A DNA stretch of 64,000 nucleotides, from positions 1,550,001 to 1,614,000 of the forward strand of contig NC_018212.1 in assembly GCF_000219625.1 (NCBI RefSeq), read 5' to 3'. A program made the translations under genes and the position numbers. The first letter of the stretch is position 1, and the number at the start of each line of letters is the position of its first letter. Source of the DNA: Zymoseptoria tritici IPO323 (lineage: Eukaryota; Ascomycota; Dothideomycetes; Mycosphaerellales; Mycosphaerellaceae). Below are positions 54,100-63,089 of this stretch, in pieces. Below the pieces are notes generated by a model that was given only the letters and a program-made list of their open reading frames with translations, searched no databases and was not told the DNA's origin.

Positions 54100-55563
54100 T
54101 CATCGCTCGAACGGTAGATGCGAAGAAGACGCATGGCCGATAGGATCGTCCTGCGGATGCTGAAAGGTCTGCGAGATCCAAGAACCAATGTCGCTGTGAT
54201 AGCCTTGCTGAGAAGCCATGTCTTGCCGAGGCGCCCTTGTCTGAGAAGTTTCCTGCTGCGCTTCCGGCTGGAGGTCCTGTTGATACTCTTCGATGTCGTT
54301 CATATCAACATTTGACGACCCCGACTCAACCTTTGGGCCATTATTAGTGCTGTTTACACCCGATCGCGCCCTGGTGTCATCGACATTATCAAGTCCGGGC
54401 TCAACCTTGACTCGATCGATATCGACGGCGGCTGGTTCTGCTTTGGATAGTGTCTCAACGATAGGCACAGCCGGCTCGGCATCAGATTCAACCTTGATGT
54501 CAACATCCGACTCATCTTTGATGCCTAGCTCGTCCTTGATCTTCTGCTTCTCAGTCCTTCGATCTTCGGATTGACGGCCTCTCCCATCACGGCAAGACTG
54601 CTGGAGAAATGTCAAGTGACCAGTCTCGCCAAGAACCTCTATGGCCGATTCCTCCATCAAGATGCCCATGGCGAGCAACGCTGTCTCGTCCATGCTCTGG
54701 AAGTCGTCTTCTGAGTCTTGGACCCTGTCGTAGAAGTCCGCGGCATGCCTGTGAAGCGCTTTCAGTAGGTCCGAGTCTGGAAGTGCGTGGCGGCAAGGAA
54801 GATGAGCATCAAAAGGTCGCATAGTCGCTTCTTCGGGCGCGACTTCATTCTGTCGGGCGACCAGATAGTCACCTACAGAAATGGGGTCTTCGTCCTCGTC
54901 TTCCTCGATGAACCCCTGGTGCCCGATACGGCCAGCCACAATATCGAAAAGCGTCACGCCATCGGGCTCACTATCGCTTTCACTATCAAAGGACGTGCTG
55001 TCCCAGTACTTCTCCTCGGAATCTGTTTCTTCACTTTTGATGCTCTGATCTCCGAGCTCAATGGCGTTTGCTTCCTCCTTGATCAGTGGATCTTCGACCT
55101 TGACGTTTTGGTGCTCGTCCTTGACTTTCGTGACATTCCGGGTTCCAGTGACTCTCGACCTCGCGCTTGTGGCTGTCGACTTTCGTTTTCGACCGCGGGG
55201 TTGCAAATCAGCGTCCGGCTTGTAGTCCTCCGAATCGCTGCTGATGGGCAAGTATGGCTTCTCGTCAACAGGGCTTGGTTGTCTTATCGCTCGCCTCCAT
55301 TCGGCGTTTGGTATAAATGGTGTGGGCTCCTTGCCTGGCGTAGTTTCCAGGATGATGTCTTGCCAATTTCGATATGGAGTCAGATGCAATGGCTCGTCCC
55401 GCCTTCTGATGGCTCTCAGCTTTCCAGGTCGCGCAGTCGTGGAGCTTCCAGTGGGAGGATCTGGCGCAGAAATGGGTCTTCTCTCGTCATGTTGCTCTCG
55501 CACTGGCGCAAAGTCGGCGCCCGGAAATGGTATGCCACCGATGAAAGGCTTCTCGTCCGACAT
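54100..55563 (-). CDS. Acidic nuclear-looking protein with eight SUMO-consensus sites
   Basis: Single exon, 487 residues. The first ~95 residues contain LTPYRNWQDIILETTPGKEP. A basic PRGRKRKST stretch (~122-130) could be a nuclear localisation signal. A conserved-looking block lies at about 247-320 (PFDAHLPCRHALPDSDLLKA and DETALLAMGILMEESAIEVL). Around this core the tails carry eight hydrophobic-Lys-x-Glu motifs, the SUMO attachment consensus: K148, K155, K162, K176, K343, K349, K357 and K386. The region 179-228 is strongly acidic. No family was recognised; an RNA polymerase I factor similarity was considered but not supported. It shares a 202-bp divergent promoter with the CSA-like gene. 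Confidence 0.75.
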   Translation of the reverse strand: MSDEKPFIGGIPFPGADFAPVREQHDERRPISAPDPPTGSSTTARPGKLRAIRRRDEPLHLTPYRNWQDIILETTPGKEPTPFIPNAEWRRAIRQPSPVDEKPYLPISSDSEDYKPDADLQPRGRKRKSTATSARSRVTGTRNVTKVKDEHQNVKVEDPLIKEEANAIELGDQSIKSEETDSEEKYWDSTSFDSESDSEPDGVTLFDIVAGRIGHQGFIEEDEDEDPISVGDYLVARQNEVAPEEATMRPFDAHLPCRHALPDSDLLKALHRHAADFYDRVQDSEDDFQSMDETALLAMGILMEESAIEVLGETGHLTFLQQSCRDGRGRQSEDRRTEKQKIKDELGIKDESDVDIKVESDAEPAVPIVETLSKAEPAAVDIDRVKVEPGLDNVDDTRARSGVNSTNNGPKVESGSSNVDMNDIEEYQQDLQPEAQQETSQTRAPRQDMASQQGYHSDIGSWISQTFQHPQDDPIGHASSSHLPFER

Positions 55564-55765
55564 GGCGCTACGAAATCCATTTCTACGTATTTGACCTTTT
55601 GTTTATTTGATCTCTTGATGGTACTAGGAGGTATCTGAAAACGCCCCTAGGCCCGCAAACGGTTGAAGGCCAGATTAGTAAGATAAGTGGGCGCCTCAGG
55701 CTCCAATATGCTTTCCATCGCCCGGAAGCACTTTCAACGATTGCACATGGACTGGCGTTGTTTTG
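55564..55765. promoter_or_regulatory. Short bidirectional promoter
   Basis: 202 bp between the divergent starts of the SUMO-site protein (minus) and the CSA-like gene (plus). Such a short gap suggests co-regulation; no binding site is named. Confidence 0.4.
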
Positions 55766-57192
55766 ATGAACGCCTTTCTGTTGAATCGCCAACTCGGCTC
55801 CATCCGCCACGGCGAGCTCGCAAGGGCTCAGAATAACCGGCTGCTCAAGGCACTCCACGGCACCGATACCAAATTCGCGCTTGACCAGCCGAATGCCGGG
55901 TCAAGCTCGAATCGAGAAGGAGGCCCGCGGGCTCGAGATGTAGCACATGCGGCGGGTGTCAATAGCATTGCTGTTGACCGCTTCGAGGGGAGATAGTAAG
56001 CAGATGGACAAGCTGGGTCTTCCTCCGGCGTCCTAACGACCTGCCCAGTCTGATCTCCGGCGGCGCCGATTCCTCCCTCGCCATATGGGACTTGGAAGCT
56101 GCAGCAGACTCCGGCTCCAATTTGCCTTTGGAGGTTTCCGCGAGAACATCGACCACCGCCAGTCTTGGAATCACACATCTCTCCTTCTACCCTTTCGACT
56201 CTTTGGCTCTACTCACGACAGGCTACGATGGGACACTCAAGCTATTCTCCTCTGAAACGCTCCAAGCTTCGGCGACATTCGATCTCGCCGGCACAATCTA
56301 CTCACATTCAACCTCTTTAATCTCCACACATCTCCTCGTGGCTTGCGCAGTACAACACCCCGCTGTAAGACTCGTGGACCTCCGCTCGGGCGCGGCGACA
56401 CATTCCTTGCCTGGCCATTCCGGAAGCGTTCTTTCTGTCGCGTGGCATCCGCGCGACGAGAATATTCTGGCAAGCAGCGCAACAGACGGTGTCGTCCGTC
56501 TGTGGGATATACGACGGAGTGCGTCCTCTCTTGGCGTGCTGGACCTGGAAGATAGCATCGGACTTGCTGGCTATGACAGAAAAGGCACGGGGGCACGAAG
56601 GAGAGAACGTGGAAAGTCCCACGTTGGTGCTGCAAATGGTATCGTCTGGACTGCTGATGGCCATCATCTCGTGTCCAACGGCCATGACGAGAGGATGCGC
56701 GTATGGGATATGAGGAATGGCGCCAACACTTTGGCCAATTTCGGACCGGGACTGAAGAACAGCGGTGCAACAGCACAACTACCGCTGATAGCTCCTCCCG
56801 GTTCCTCGGAAATTGGGCGGGAGACCATCTTCTATCCCAATCCCAAGGAGATACTAGCGTTTGACATGCACTCTGGAATGCTTCAAAGCAGACTAAGAGT
56901 CAGGGGACTGCCCGGCAGTGAGATCAACACCAATGGCCTGGCGAGTCGGAACCCCAGAAACAGAACGACCTCACTTGCCTGGCGCACGCACCATGTGGAG
57001 ATGTATTCTGGCCACGGCGATGGCACGATTCGATGCTGGAGGCCTCGCATTAGCGAGGACATCATCGCTGAGGAGGAAGAGAATGAAGACGAAGAAACTG
57101 AAACTGATGCTGCCGATCGAAAGCGGAAACGAGAAGAATTCGATCGGGTTGTGCGCGATCTGACGAGCCAAAAGAGGATCACATTTTCATAA
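55766..57192 (+). CDS. CSA/ERCC8-like WD40 repeat protein (Rad28 type)
   Basis: Exons 55766-55995 and 56049-57192 (donor GTAAGC, branch CTAAC, acceptor CCCAG) give 457 residues. The join reads VDRFEGRYLISGGADSSLAI, matching the N-terminal WD repeat of ERCC8/CSA. About six or seven WD40 repeats follow, with phrases such as GHSGSVLSVAWHPRDENILA, TDGVVRLWDIRRS, AANGIVWTADGHHLVSNGHD and GHGDGTIRCWRP. A charged acidic-basic tail (EEEENEDEETETDAADRKRK) ends the protein. CSA is the substrate receptor of a CUL4-DDB1 ubiquitin ligase in transcription-coupled repair; yeast Rad28 is its homologue. The role here is inferred from the family. It converges on DGAT2 with a 132-bp gap. Confidence 0.88.
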
Positions 57193-57324
57193 AGGTCTCG
57201 TTTTGCAAAAGTACAAGAGTCGAGGTTGAAAGAAGCTGCACGGCCGTGATTTTCGCAACAGAAAGCCCATACCCTGACCAACACCCAAGCCCATTGAAGC
57301 ATACCATGACCATTGTCGACATTA

Positions 57325-59178
57325 TCACTCCACTATTTCGAGCTCCCCTTTGCGATTTCGAGCAAAGGTGTCCTTCCACTCCTCCCAAATCCGCAGCATC
57401 TCATCCACATATTTGCCGTGAATCTCATCAATATATGCTTGGTCCGGATTCTTGTCCTGAAGGATCCGGATAGGTCTGCCGACGACGATGTTAATCGGTC
57501 GGCGATATGGCATCATGCCGACATCATAGTTGAAAATGCCTCTGGCGTGGAAGAGAGGTACTGTGAACCCCATCAACTTCTTCACCGCCATTTGGCCTTT
57601 GTGGATCCATGGATGAGCTGCCGAGTCAAACTGATCGTATATATCGTTCTCGCCGAAAGCCAACACTGGAACCAGATCGGCACCTTGTCGAATAGCGAGC
57701 TTGACAAAGCCTTTCCTGCGCTTCACGACAAGTCGAAGCGTGTATGGGATAGCGTCCAGTGATTCTCTCGCGCCACCCACGACGATAGTTATCGCCCGGC
57801 CCATGCCTTCGCCGTTTGGACCACCTTTTGAGAGGATGTTCTCGCAAGACTCTCTTGAAACCGAAGCGAGTCCCATTTTCAGAGCGTACTCACGATACAG
57901 AGGGATGCGGAAATTTGAGTCGAGAGTGAGAAGTGTGTTGGTGATGCCAGGGAATAGCTGGCCGAATCCAAGGGCCTCGGTGGCGAAAGCGGCAAAAGCG
58001 CCGTGAGAGATGATACCGTGAGGATGGTAGCCAAAGATGTACTTTCTTGTAGGCTCCAACTCTTGACTGCGGTGAAGACGAGCGGGAAAATATGAGCCAA
58101 ACAGAGACCAGATCTTACTCTTCCTACACCATTCGCTGCGTTGCTTGAGTTCGCCATTGATCGAAGCCCGGGAGAAGGTGCAATACAGCATGTATGGAAT
58201 GACAATCGGCCAGAGGATGGGTATGGCGCAGAGCAGGAGGAACAATGCGAGTCCGCCAGCGATGGATAGGGTGTGCACGAGCACCATGACAGTCTGAAGA
58301 CGTCGCTGAACGGGCACATTGAGAGGTGCCCAACGAATAGCGCTTCGAGCCCACCCTTCTCCTGCTCGCCGTCCAGAGACCAGGTCGCTGTCCTTGCGCT
58401 GTCGGGAGAGCTCCTGGGATCTCGGCTTATCTTCCTGCTGTTGCAAGCTCAGATTGTATCCTTCGAACGGTTTTATAGATGCCAGATTCTCTCCACTCTT
58501 GTTCCTCAGATTCTCATAGACAAGTTCGCCGGGCTGCAGTTCCTTTTCGGGTATGCCATTCTCGCCTTTTCTTTGCAATGGCCGATCTTGGTGGCTGTCA
58601 TTGCCTGTCTCTTGCTCTTCGTGATCACTTCGAAGCTGATCTTTGGATTTGGATTGTCTCGCCTTTTTGGTCTCGCTCGCATCCAGGTTGCGGGATGAAA
58701 CTCGCTTGTGCGCTTTGCGGATTGGAGATCGTGGCTCCTCATCGATGCCCATTCCGTCAAATGTCTCGGGTGTCACGGTCCCGTTGCGTTGATTACCGCC
58801 CGGCGTTCCTTCGCTGGGCAGTTCGTTCGTCCGGATGGGCATACCGGAACCGTCGCCATTGGGCAATGCTTCGGAAGAAGATGGTGGATGGTCCTTTACT
58901 GCCTCTGCATACGTCTCCAGGTACTCCTTGGACTCGATTCTCCCCTTAGGATGCCGTAAAGCCGGGCTTCCTGGCGGAGGCTCTTCGAGAATTTCACCCA
59001 AAGCTCGTGGCCCACTTCCGTTTCGCATGTGATGTCGCGGCGGCGATTCTTTGATTGAGTCCTCGTCGATTGGGTTGTCCTCAGCATTCAGAGCCTCTTC
59101 AGCAGCTTCGGCGTAAGACTTCGGAGGTAGATGTTGATCTTCCCGCTCCGTGGGATCGGGCTCCGGATTCAGCGACAT
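57325..59178 (-). CDS. Diacylglycerol O-acyltransferase 2
   Basis: ER and lipid-droplet enzyme that esterifies diacylglycerol with acyl-CoA to form triacylglycerol. 617 residues from the ATG at 59178. The first ~300 residues are disordered and charged. Two closely spaced membrane helices (VMVLVHTLSIAGGLALFLLL and IPILWPIVIPYMLYCTF) precede the catalytic part. The hallmark HPHG is at about residues 385-388 (FGYHPHGIISHGAF), followed by TIVVGGARESL and RKGFVKLAIRQGADLVPVLA, the glycerolipid and acyltransferase motifs. The frame is open to an ATG at 59505, 109 codons upstream, but that extension is low-complexity and unlike family members, so it was not used. Divergent from the STK19 homologue. 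Confidence 0.92.
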   Translation of the reverse strand: MSLNPEPDPTEREDQHLPPKSYAEAAEEALNAEDNPIDEDSIKESPPRHHMRNGSGPRALGEILEEPPPGSPALRHPKGRIESKEYLETYAEAVKDHPPSSSEALPNGDGSGMPIRTNELPSEGTPGGNQRNGTVTPETFDGMGIDEEPRSPIRKAHKRVSSRNLDASETKKARQSKSKDQLRSDHEEQETGNDSHQDRPLQRKGENGIPEKELQPGELVYENLRNKSGENLASIKPFEGYNLSLQQQEDKPRSQELSRQRKDSDLVSGRRAGEGWARSAIRWAPLNVPVQRRLQTVMVLVHTLSIAGGLALFLLLCAIPILWPIVIPYMLYCTFSRASINGELKQRSEWCRKSKIWSLFGSYFPARLHRSQELEPTRKYIFGYHPHGIISHGAFAAFATEALGFGQLFPGITNTLLTLDSNFRIPLYREYALKMGLASVSRESCENILSKGGPNGEGMGRAITIVVGGARESLDAIPYTLRLVVKRRKGFVKLAIRQGADLVPVLAFGENDIYDQFDSAAHPWIHKGQMAVKKLMGFTVPLFHARGIFNYDVGMMPYRRPINIVVGRPIRILQDKNPDQAYIDEIHGKYVDEMLRIWEEWKDTFARNRKGELEIVE

Positions 59179-59658
59179 GGCTGCTTGCAGCGGAGCGGAT
59201 TTGCGGCGGGTGGGACTTTTGGGGGGGTGTAGGAGGCGCGTATGCGTTAGGGTAGGACATGGCGGGTCGACGAAAGGATATGGCAACGCATTGTGATTCC
59301 TGGATCGATTGGGTTGAGAGTGACACGATGAGGAGGTTGGCAGCGTAAGTACCGTCTGGGTTGTACTTTGCGGTTTGGCTCCCGAATTCTGCTGAGACGT
59401 GTGGCGCGACCTAAATGACGTGCGAGAGCGGGTGGAATCAGGCTTGTGAAGTGGCTGGTGGACATCGCTGTTGACAATCGCAATGAATCCTGCCAGATTC
59501 CACATTCACTCTCTCGCCATGATGAACACGTGCGTCTGACAAATAAGAACAGGTACAGCAAAGCGATGACCGTCTGCCGCAGGCCACGACTGAGAGAGGC
59601 ACTGGACGACGGAGGCTGAGGACAACAGGACTGAACAGCAGCCGACCAGACCGCAGCA
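59179..59658. promoter_or_regulatory. Divergent promoter between DGAT2 and STK19
   Basis: 480 bp; it includes the open extension of the DGAT2 frame. A run of Gs (GGGGGGG near 59220) is present. No specific regulatory site named. Confidence 0.4.
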
Positions 59659-60792
59659 ATGCCGAAATCTGTCAATCCTCTCACCGCTCGGCGAAAGTCG
59701 TCGCAGTCGCCATTTTCGTCGGCCCAGCGCGTCAAACCTGGAGCGCGAAAGACGGAAAAGGAGGAGCGCTTGGAAGACAGCGGTTTGGTCCGATCGCTCG
59801 CGCCACGCAAAGTTCAACAAGATATCGTCTCGCTCATACGGTACATTCAATCGCACACCTTCGAGGACATCCCTGACCGGGCTGCCGGAATGAACAGCGA
59901 ACGCATATCCGAGGTTCTGCGGTTCCGCAAAAGACTGCCTCCGATTGTCAGTGTGGTCCACTTGCTTGCTTTGAGCAGATCGCCAACGGAGACCGAGCGA
60001 GAGCTGGCAAGGGAGACTGCGAAAGGTAGCATTCGAAAGGTGACGATACCCGGAAGAGGCAAAGGCGGAAGCGCGGTCGGTGAAGGGGTTGTCTTGAGCG
60101 AGGACTGGAAGAGGAGAGTGCAAGAAGACGAAGGCTTGGACGAATCATTGCGGGACCGGTATATATCCTTGATGGACAGGAACCCGACATCGTCCACTGT
60201 AGCCGTTTCCATCTTCTCTAGCGAGGAAATCCGCGATCTAATGACAGCGGGATATCTGACCATTCCCTCCCTACCATCCGACACAAACGTATATAACACG
60301 GTTCCGGGTGCAAGCTCCATCTCGAAAGCAGGTTTCTCGGCTCCGTCTGGCTCTCTGGCAGCAGTTGGAGGCCATGGCGCGATCAACGACAGTGGCGGCG
60401 GTGGTAGCGCGCTTGCTGCGAAGGACATCCGCCGAATGGAGTCATTCAGGGACATGATGAACTTCAGTCTTCCTTCCACTGGGCTCTACCTCAGACTCCT
60501 CACCGAGGCAAGACTCCATATCGTCTTCCTACTCAAGCAACTATCTCCTCGACATAGGGAAGCCACGCTAGACATTCTTCGAGAAAAGTGGGATGGGAAC
60601 GTATCTGGAGATGCCCTCAGCGCACAAAAGAGAATGCGTGGGGAGTGGGCGGGTGTTCTACCCGGAAGGACAAAACGCTGGCGAGATTTCCATGGTCTGG
60701 AGTTCGACTGGATCCTGGCCGAGTGTGTAGGAAGCGGGTTGATGGAGCTATTCGACACCGGCGCTGTGGGTGTGGCCGTTCGTGGAACGTGA
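59659..60792 (+). CDS. STK19-family winged-helix protein
   Basis: Single exon, 377 residues. Despite the historical name (serine/threonine kinase 19), the family has winged-helix folds and no kinase motifs, and none are seen here. The N-terminal 50 residues are basic. Features that match STK19 are RKVQQDIVSLIRYIQSHTFE, then VAVSIFSSEEIRDLMTAGYL, and the C-terminal block LPSTGLYLRLLTEARLHIVF followed by GLEFDWILAECVGSGLMELF. Human STK19 binds DNA and, in recent work, joins CSA and CSB at RNA polymerase II stalled by DNA damage. Here the gene lies 2.5 kb from a CSA-like gene. A Gly/Ser-rich insertion (about 230-260) is probably a disordered loop. Confidence 0.82.
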   Translation: MPKSVNPLTARRKSSQSPFSSAQRVKPGARKTEKEERLEDSGLVRSLAPRKVQQDIVSLIRYIQSHTFEDIPDRAAGMNSERISEVLRFRKRLPPIVSVVHLLALSRSPTETERELARETAKGSIRKVTIPGRGKGGSAVGEGVVLSEDWKRRVQEDEGLDESLRDRYISLMDRNPTSSTVAVSIFSSEEIRDLMTAGYLTIPSLPSDTNVYNTVPGASSISKAGFSAPSGSLAAVGGHGAINDSGGGGSALAAKDIRRMESFRDMMNFSLPSTGLYLRLLTEARLHIVFLLKQLSPRHREATLDILREKWDGNVSGDALSAQKRMRGEWAGVLPGRTKRWRDFHGLEFDWILAECVGSGLMELFDTGAVGVAVRGT

Positions 60793-61476
60793 TGGGGACC
60801 GAGGATTACCTACCTCGTGGGCCGGGCAAGGTCGCGATGGACCATGCTGCTTTTAGTTCATCCATGTCGTGAGAAGGGCGTGCCTTCACGACCTGGCATC
60901 AACTCAAGACCTGGCATCAACTCAAGACCTGGCATCAACTCAAGACCTGGCATCAACTCAAGACCTTCTCAATCCGGACGCATGGCCGCATATTGTCGAA
61001 TCATTCTTAGTCCGATCTCTCGAGAATACCATCTGGCAGGTCCGAGACGTGCCAGAGCTAACGGCTGGCCGCCTACGTTGGCGTGAGAGGCGCTTTCGTG
61101 GTACCACGAGATTCGACGTAAATAGCAGCACAGCATGGATGTAACTGAAGCATTTCCATCCAGTTGAAAAGTCATTGTGTACCTCGACGGGACGTTTTTG
61201 AACAAAGCACCGCATTTCGGCGCAAGTACAACGTAGTCGAAGACACCTTTAGAGACTGACAGGCAACGGACTTTCATCTTCCGCTGCGTTGTACGCTCTA
61301 TTTCACCGTAGAGTAGATTTGTCGAGCCTCAGGCACTCACATTCAGGAGCTCCGACTTGTCCGACGTCAGACAACCCATGCGCATGTGAATGAAACGTGG
61401 TTAATCTTCGCAAAACAAGCTGTCCACACTTCAGTCCTTCCACATTGTTCACCAACACCGGCGCACCGATTTCCCA
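60793..61476. other. Intergenic with an 18-bp tandem repeat
   Basis: Spacer between the STK19 homologue and STE24; it contains the tandem repeat annotated separately. No gene supported. Confidence 0.45.
60890..60967. repeat. 18-bp perfect tandem repeat, 4 copies plus a partial
   Basis: The unit GACCTGGCATCAACTCAA repeats without mismatch at 60890, 60908, 60926 and 60944, with six bases of a fifth copy. It translates to DLASTQ in one frame, but no supported gene covers it. The lack of mismatches suggests recent expansion. Confidence 0.95.
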
Positions 61477-62953
61477 ATGGACCTCATACGAAGAGCTGGA
61501 GCGTTTCTCGACTCACCCACCATCCCGTGGAAGACACTCATCCTCTCCTTCTCCGTCGGACAGTACGCCATTGAGACTTTCCTTGCGTACCGCCAACACC
61601 GCGTCCTCCAACGCACGACTGTGCCCGAGCAACTCAAGCAGGAAATCGATCAAGAAACCTTTGACAAGTCCCAAGCCTACGGGCGTGCCAAGTCCAAGTA
61701 CAACTTCTACTCCAATGCCTTCCAATTGATCAAGAACTACTTCATCATCACTCACGACGCCTACCCTCGACTCTGGACCTTGTCGGGTCTATGGATCAGC
61801 CGATACGCACCCGCTCGCTTCTCAGGCGAGATCACTCACTCTCTGGTCTTTGTCTTCGCGTACAGCTTCGCCGAGAAGCTCATCAGCCTTCCATGGGAAA
61901 CGTACTACCACTTCGTCTTGGAGGAGTCGTTCGGTTTCAACAAGCAGACACTCTCACTCTTCCTCTCCGACCTCGTCAAGGGTCAAGCTCTCGCTCTTGC
62001 CTTTGGCATCCCGCTCGGTGCCGCCTTTCTCAAGATCATCCAGTCTACTGGGGAGAAGTTCTTCCTCTACATCTGGATCTTCATGCTCGTTGTTCAGCTC
62101 GGCGCCATCTCGATCTACCCGACCCTGATTGTACCAATGTTCAACACGCTCACACCTCTCGAACCGGGTGACCTCAAAGACCGTGTCAATGCCCTCGCAT
62201 CGAAGCTCAACTTCCCTCTTGCCGAATTGCAAGTCATTGATGGCAGCAAGCGATCTGCTCACTCGAACGCCTACTTCACTGGTCTGCCATTCACCAAGAA
62301 AAAGATCGTCCTGTACGACACTTTGATCAACAAGAGCTCGCCGCCGGAGGTGGAGGCCGTACTGGCGCACGAGCTGGGACATTGGCAAATGGGACACACA
62401 AGCAAGTTGTTGGGTATCAGCAGCTTCCACTTATTCTACGTGTTCGCGCTGTTCGGCGTGTTCATCAACAACAAGTCTTTATATGAGGCGTTTGGTTTCG
62501 GGGGTCGCATGGGTCAGCCGATCATGATCGGCTTTTTGCTCTTCAATGAAGTGCTCAGCCCAACCGACAGCCTGGTCAAGCTGGGCATGAACATGTTGAC
62601 CAGGAAGTTCGAGTTCGAAGCTGGTAAGTGAGGTCTTCCTACGATGAACGATGAATGTACTGACGTTATCTCTACAGATGCCTTCTCTCTCAAACTGGGC
62701 TACGCAAAAGAGCTTGCGGCCTCCCTCATCAAACTACAAATCCAGAACCTTTCCTCAATGGTAAGTCCGTGCCGATGCGCTCCTCCTTCCATAGCTGACG
62801 TCCTTCCAGGATGCCGACCACATGTACTCCTCCTACCACTACTCGCATCCTATCCTCACCGAGCGTCTCAAGGCCGTCGGCTGGACCAGTGAGAAGAAGA
62901 TCTCGACCGAGAAGCCCGCCGTGAAGGCAGATGAGCCGCGTAAGGAATTGTGA
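61477..62953 (+). CDS. STE24: CAAX prenyl protease Ste24 (M48 zinc metalloprotease)
   Basis: Integral ER and nuclear-envelope protease that removes -AAX from farnesylated proteins and trims the a-factor pheromone precursor. Exons 61477-62623, 62678-62760 and 62810-62953 give 457 residues, similar to yeast Ste24. Several hydrophobic membrane spans are visible, and the catalytic zinc site HELGH is at residues 298-302 (VLAHELGHWQMGH). The third ligand glutamate lies in the region interrupted by intron 1 (TRKFEFEADAFSLKLGYAKE). The C-terminus YYSHPILTERLKAVGW, near HYSHPIL, matches the family. Both introns have GTAAGT donors and preserve frame. Confidence 0.96.
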
Positions 62954-63089
62954 GGCTGAGATCAGTACGACTCGCGCCACGGTATACAGCATGTATATGA
63001 ACATGAGACATAATTCATCTCCATATTCGCGCAAGTGACAATGTCCACAGTCAGCTGGCAATTGGGCTCGGAAGCTCTGCCTGACCATC
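62954..63089. other. Short 3' spacer
   Basis: 136 bp between converging gene ends; nothing seen. Confidence 0.3.

Noticed and set aside
54100..55563. RNA polymerase I factor Rrn9 assignment
   Set aside because: Only a loose resemblance in the 250-320 block; the Rrn9 signature could not be found.
59179..59505. 109-residue N-terminal extension of DGAT2
   Set aside because: Open with an ATG, but the sequence is disordered and unlike family starts; treated as leader. It remains possible.
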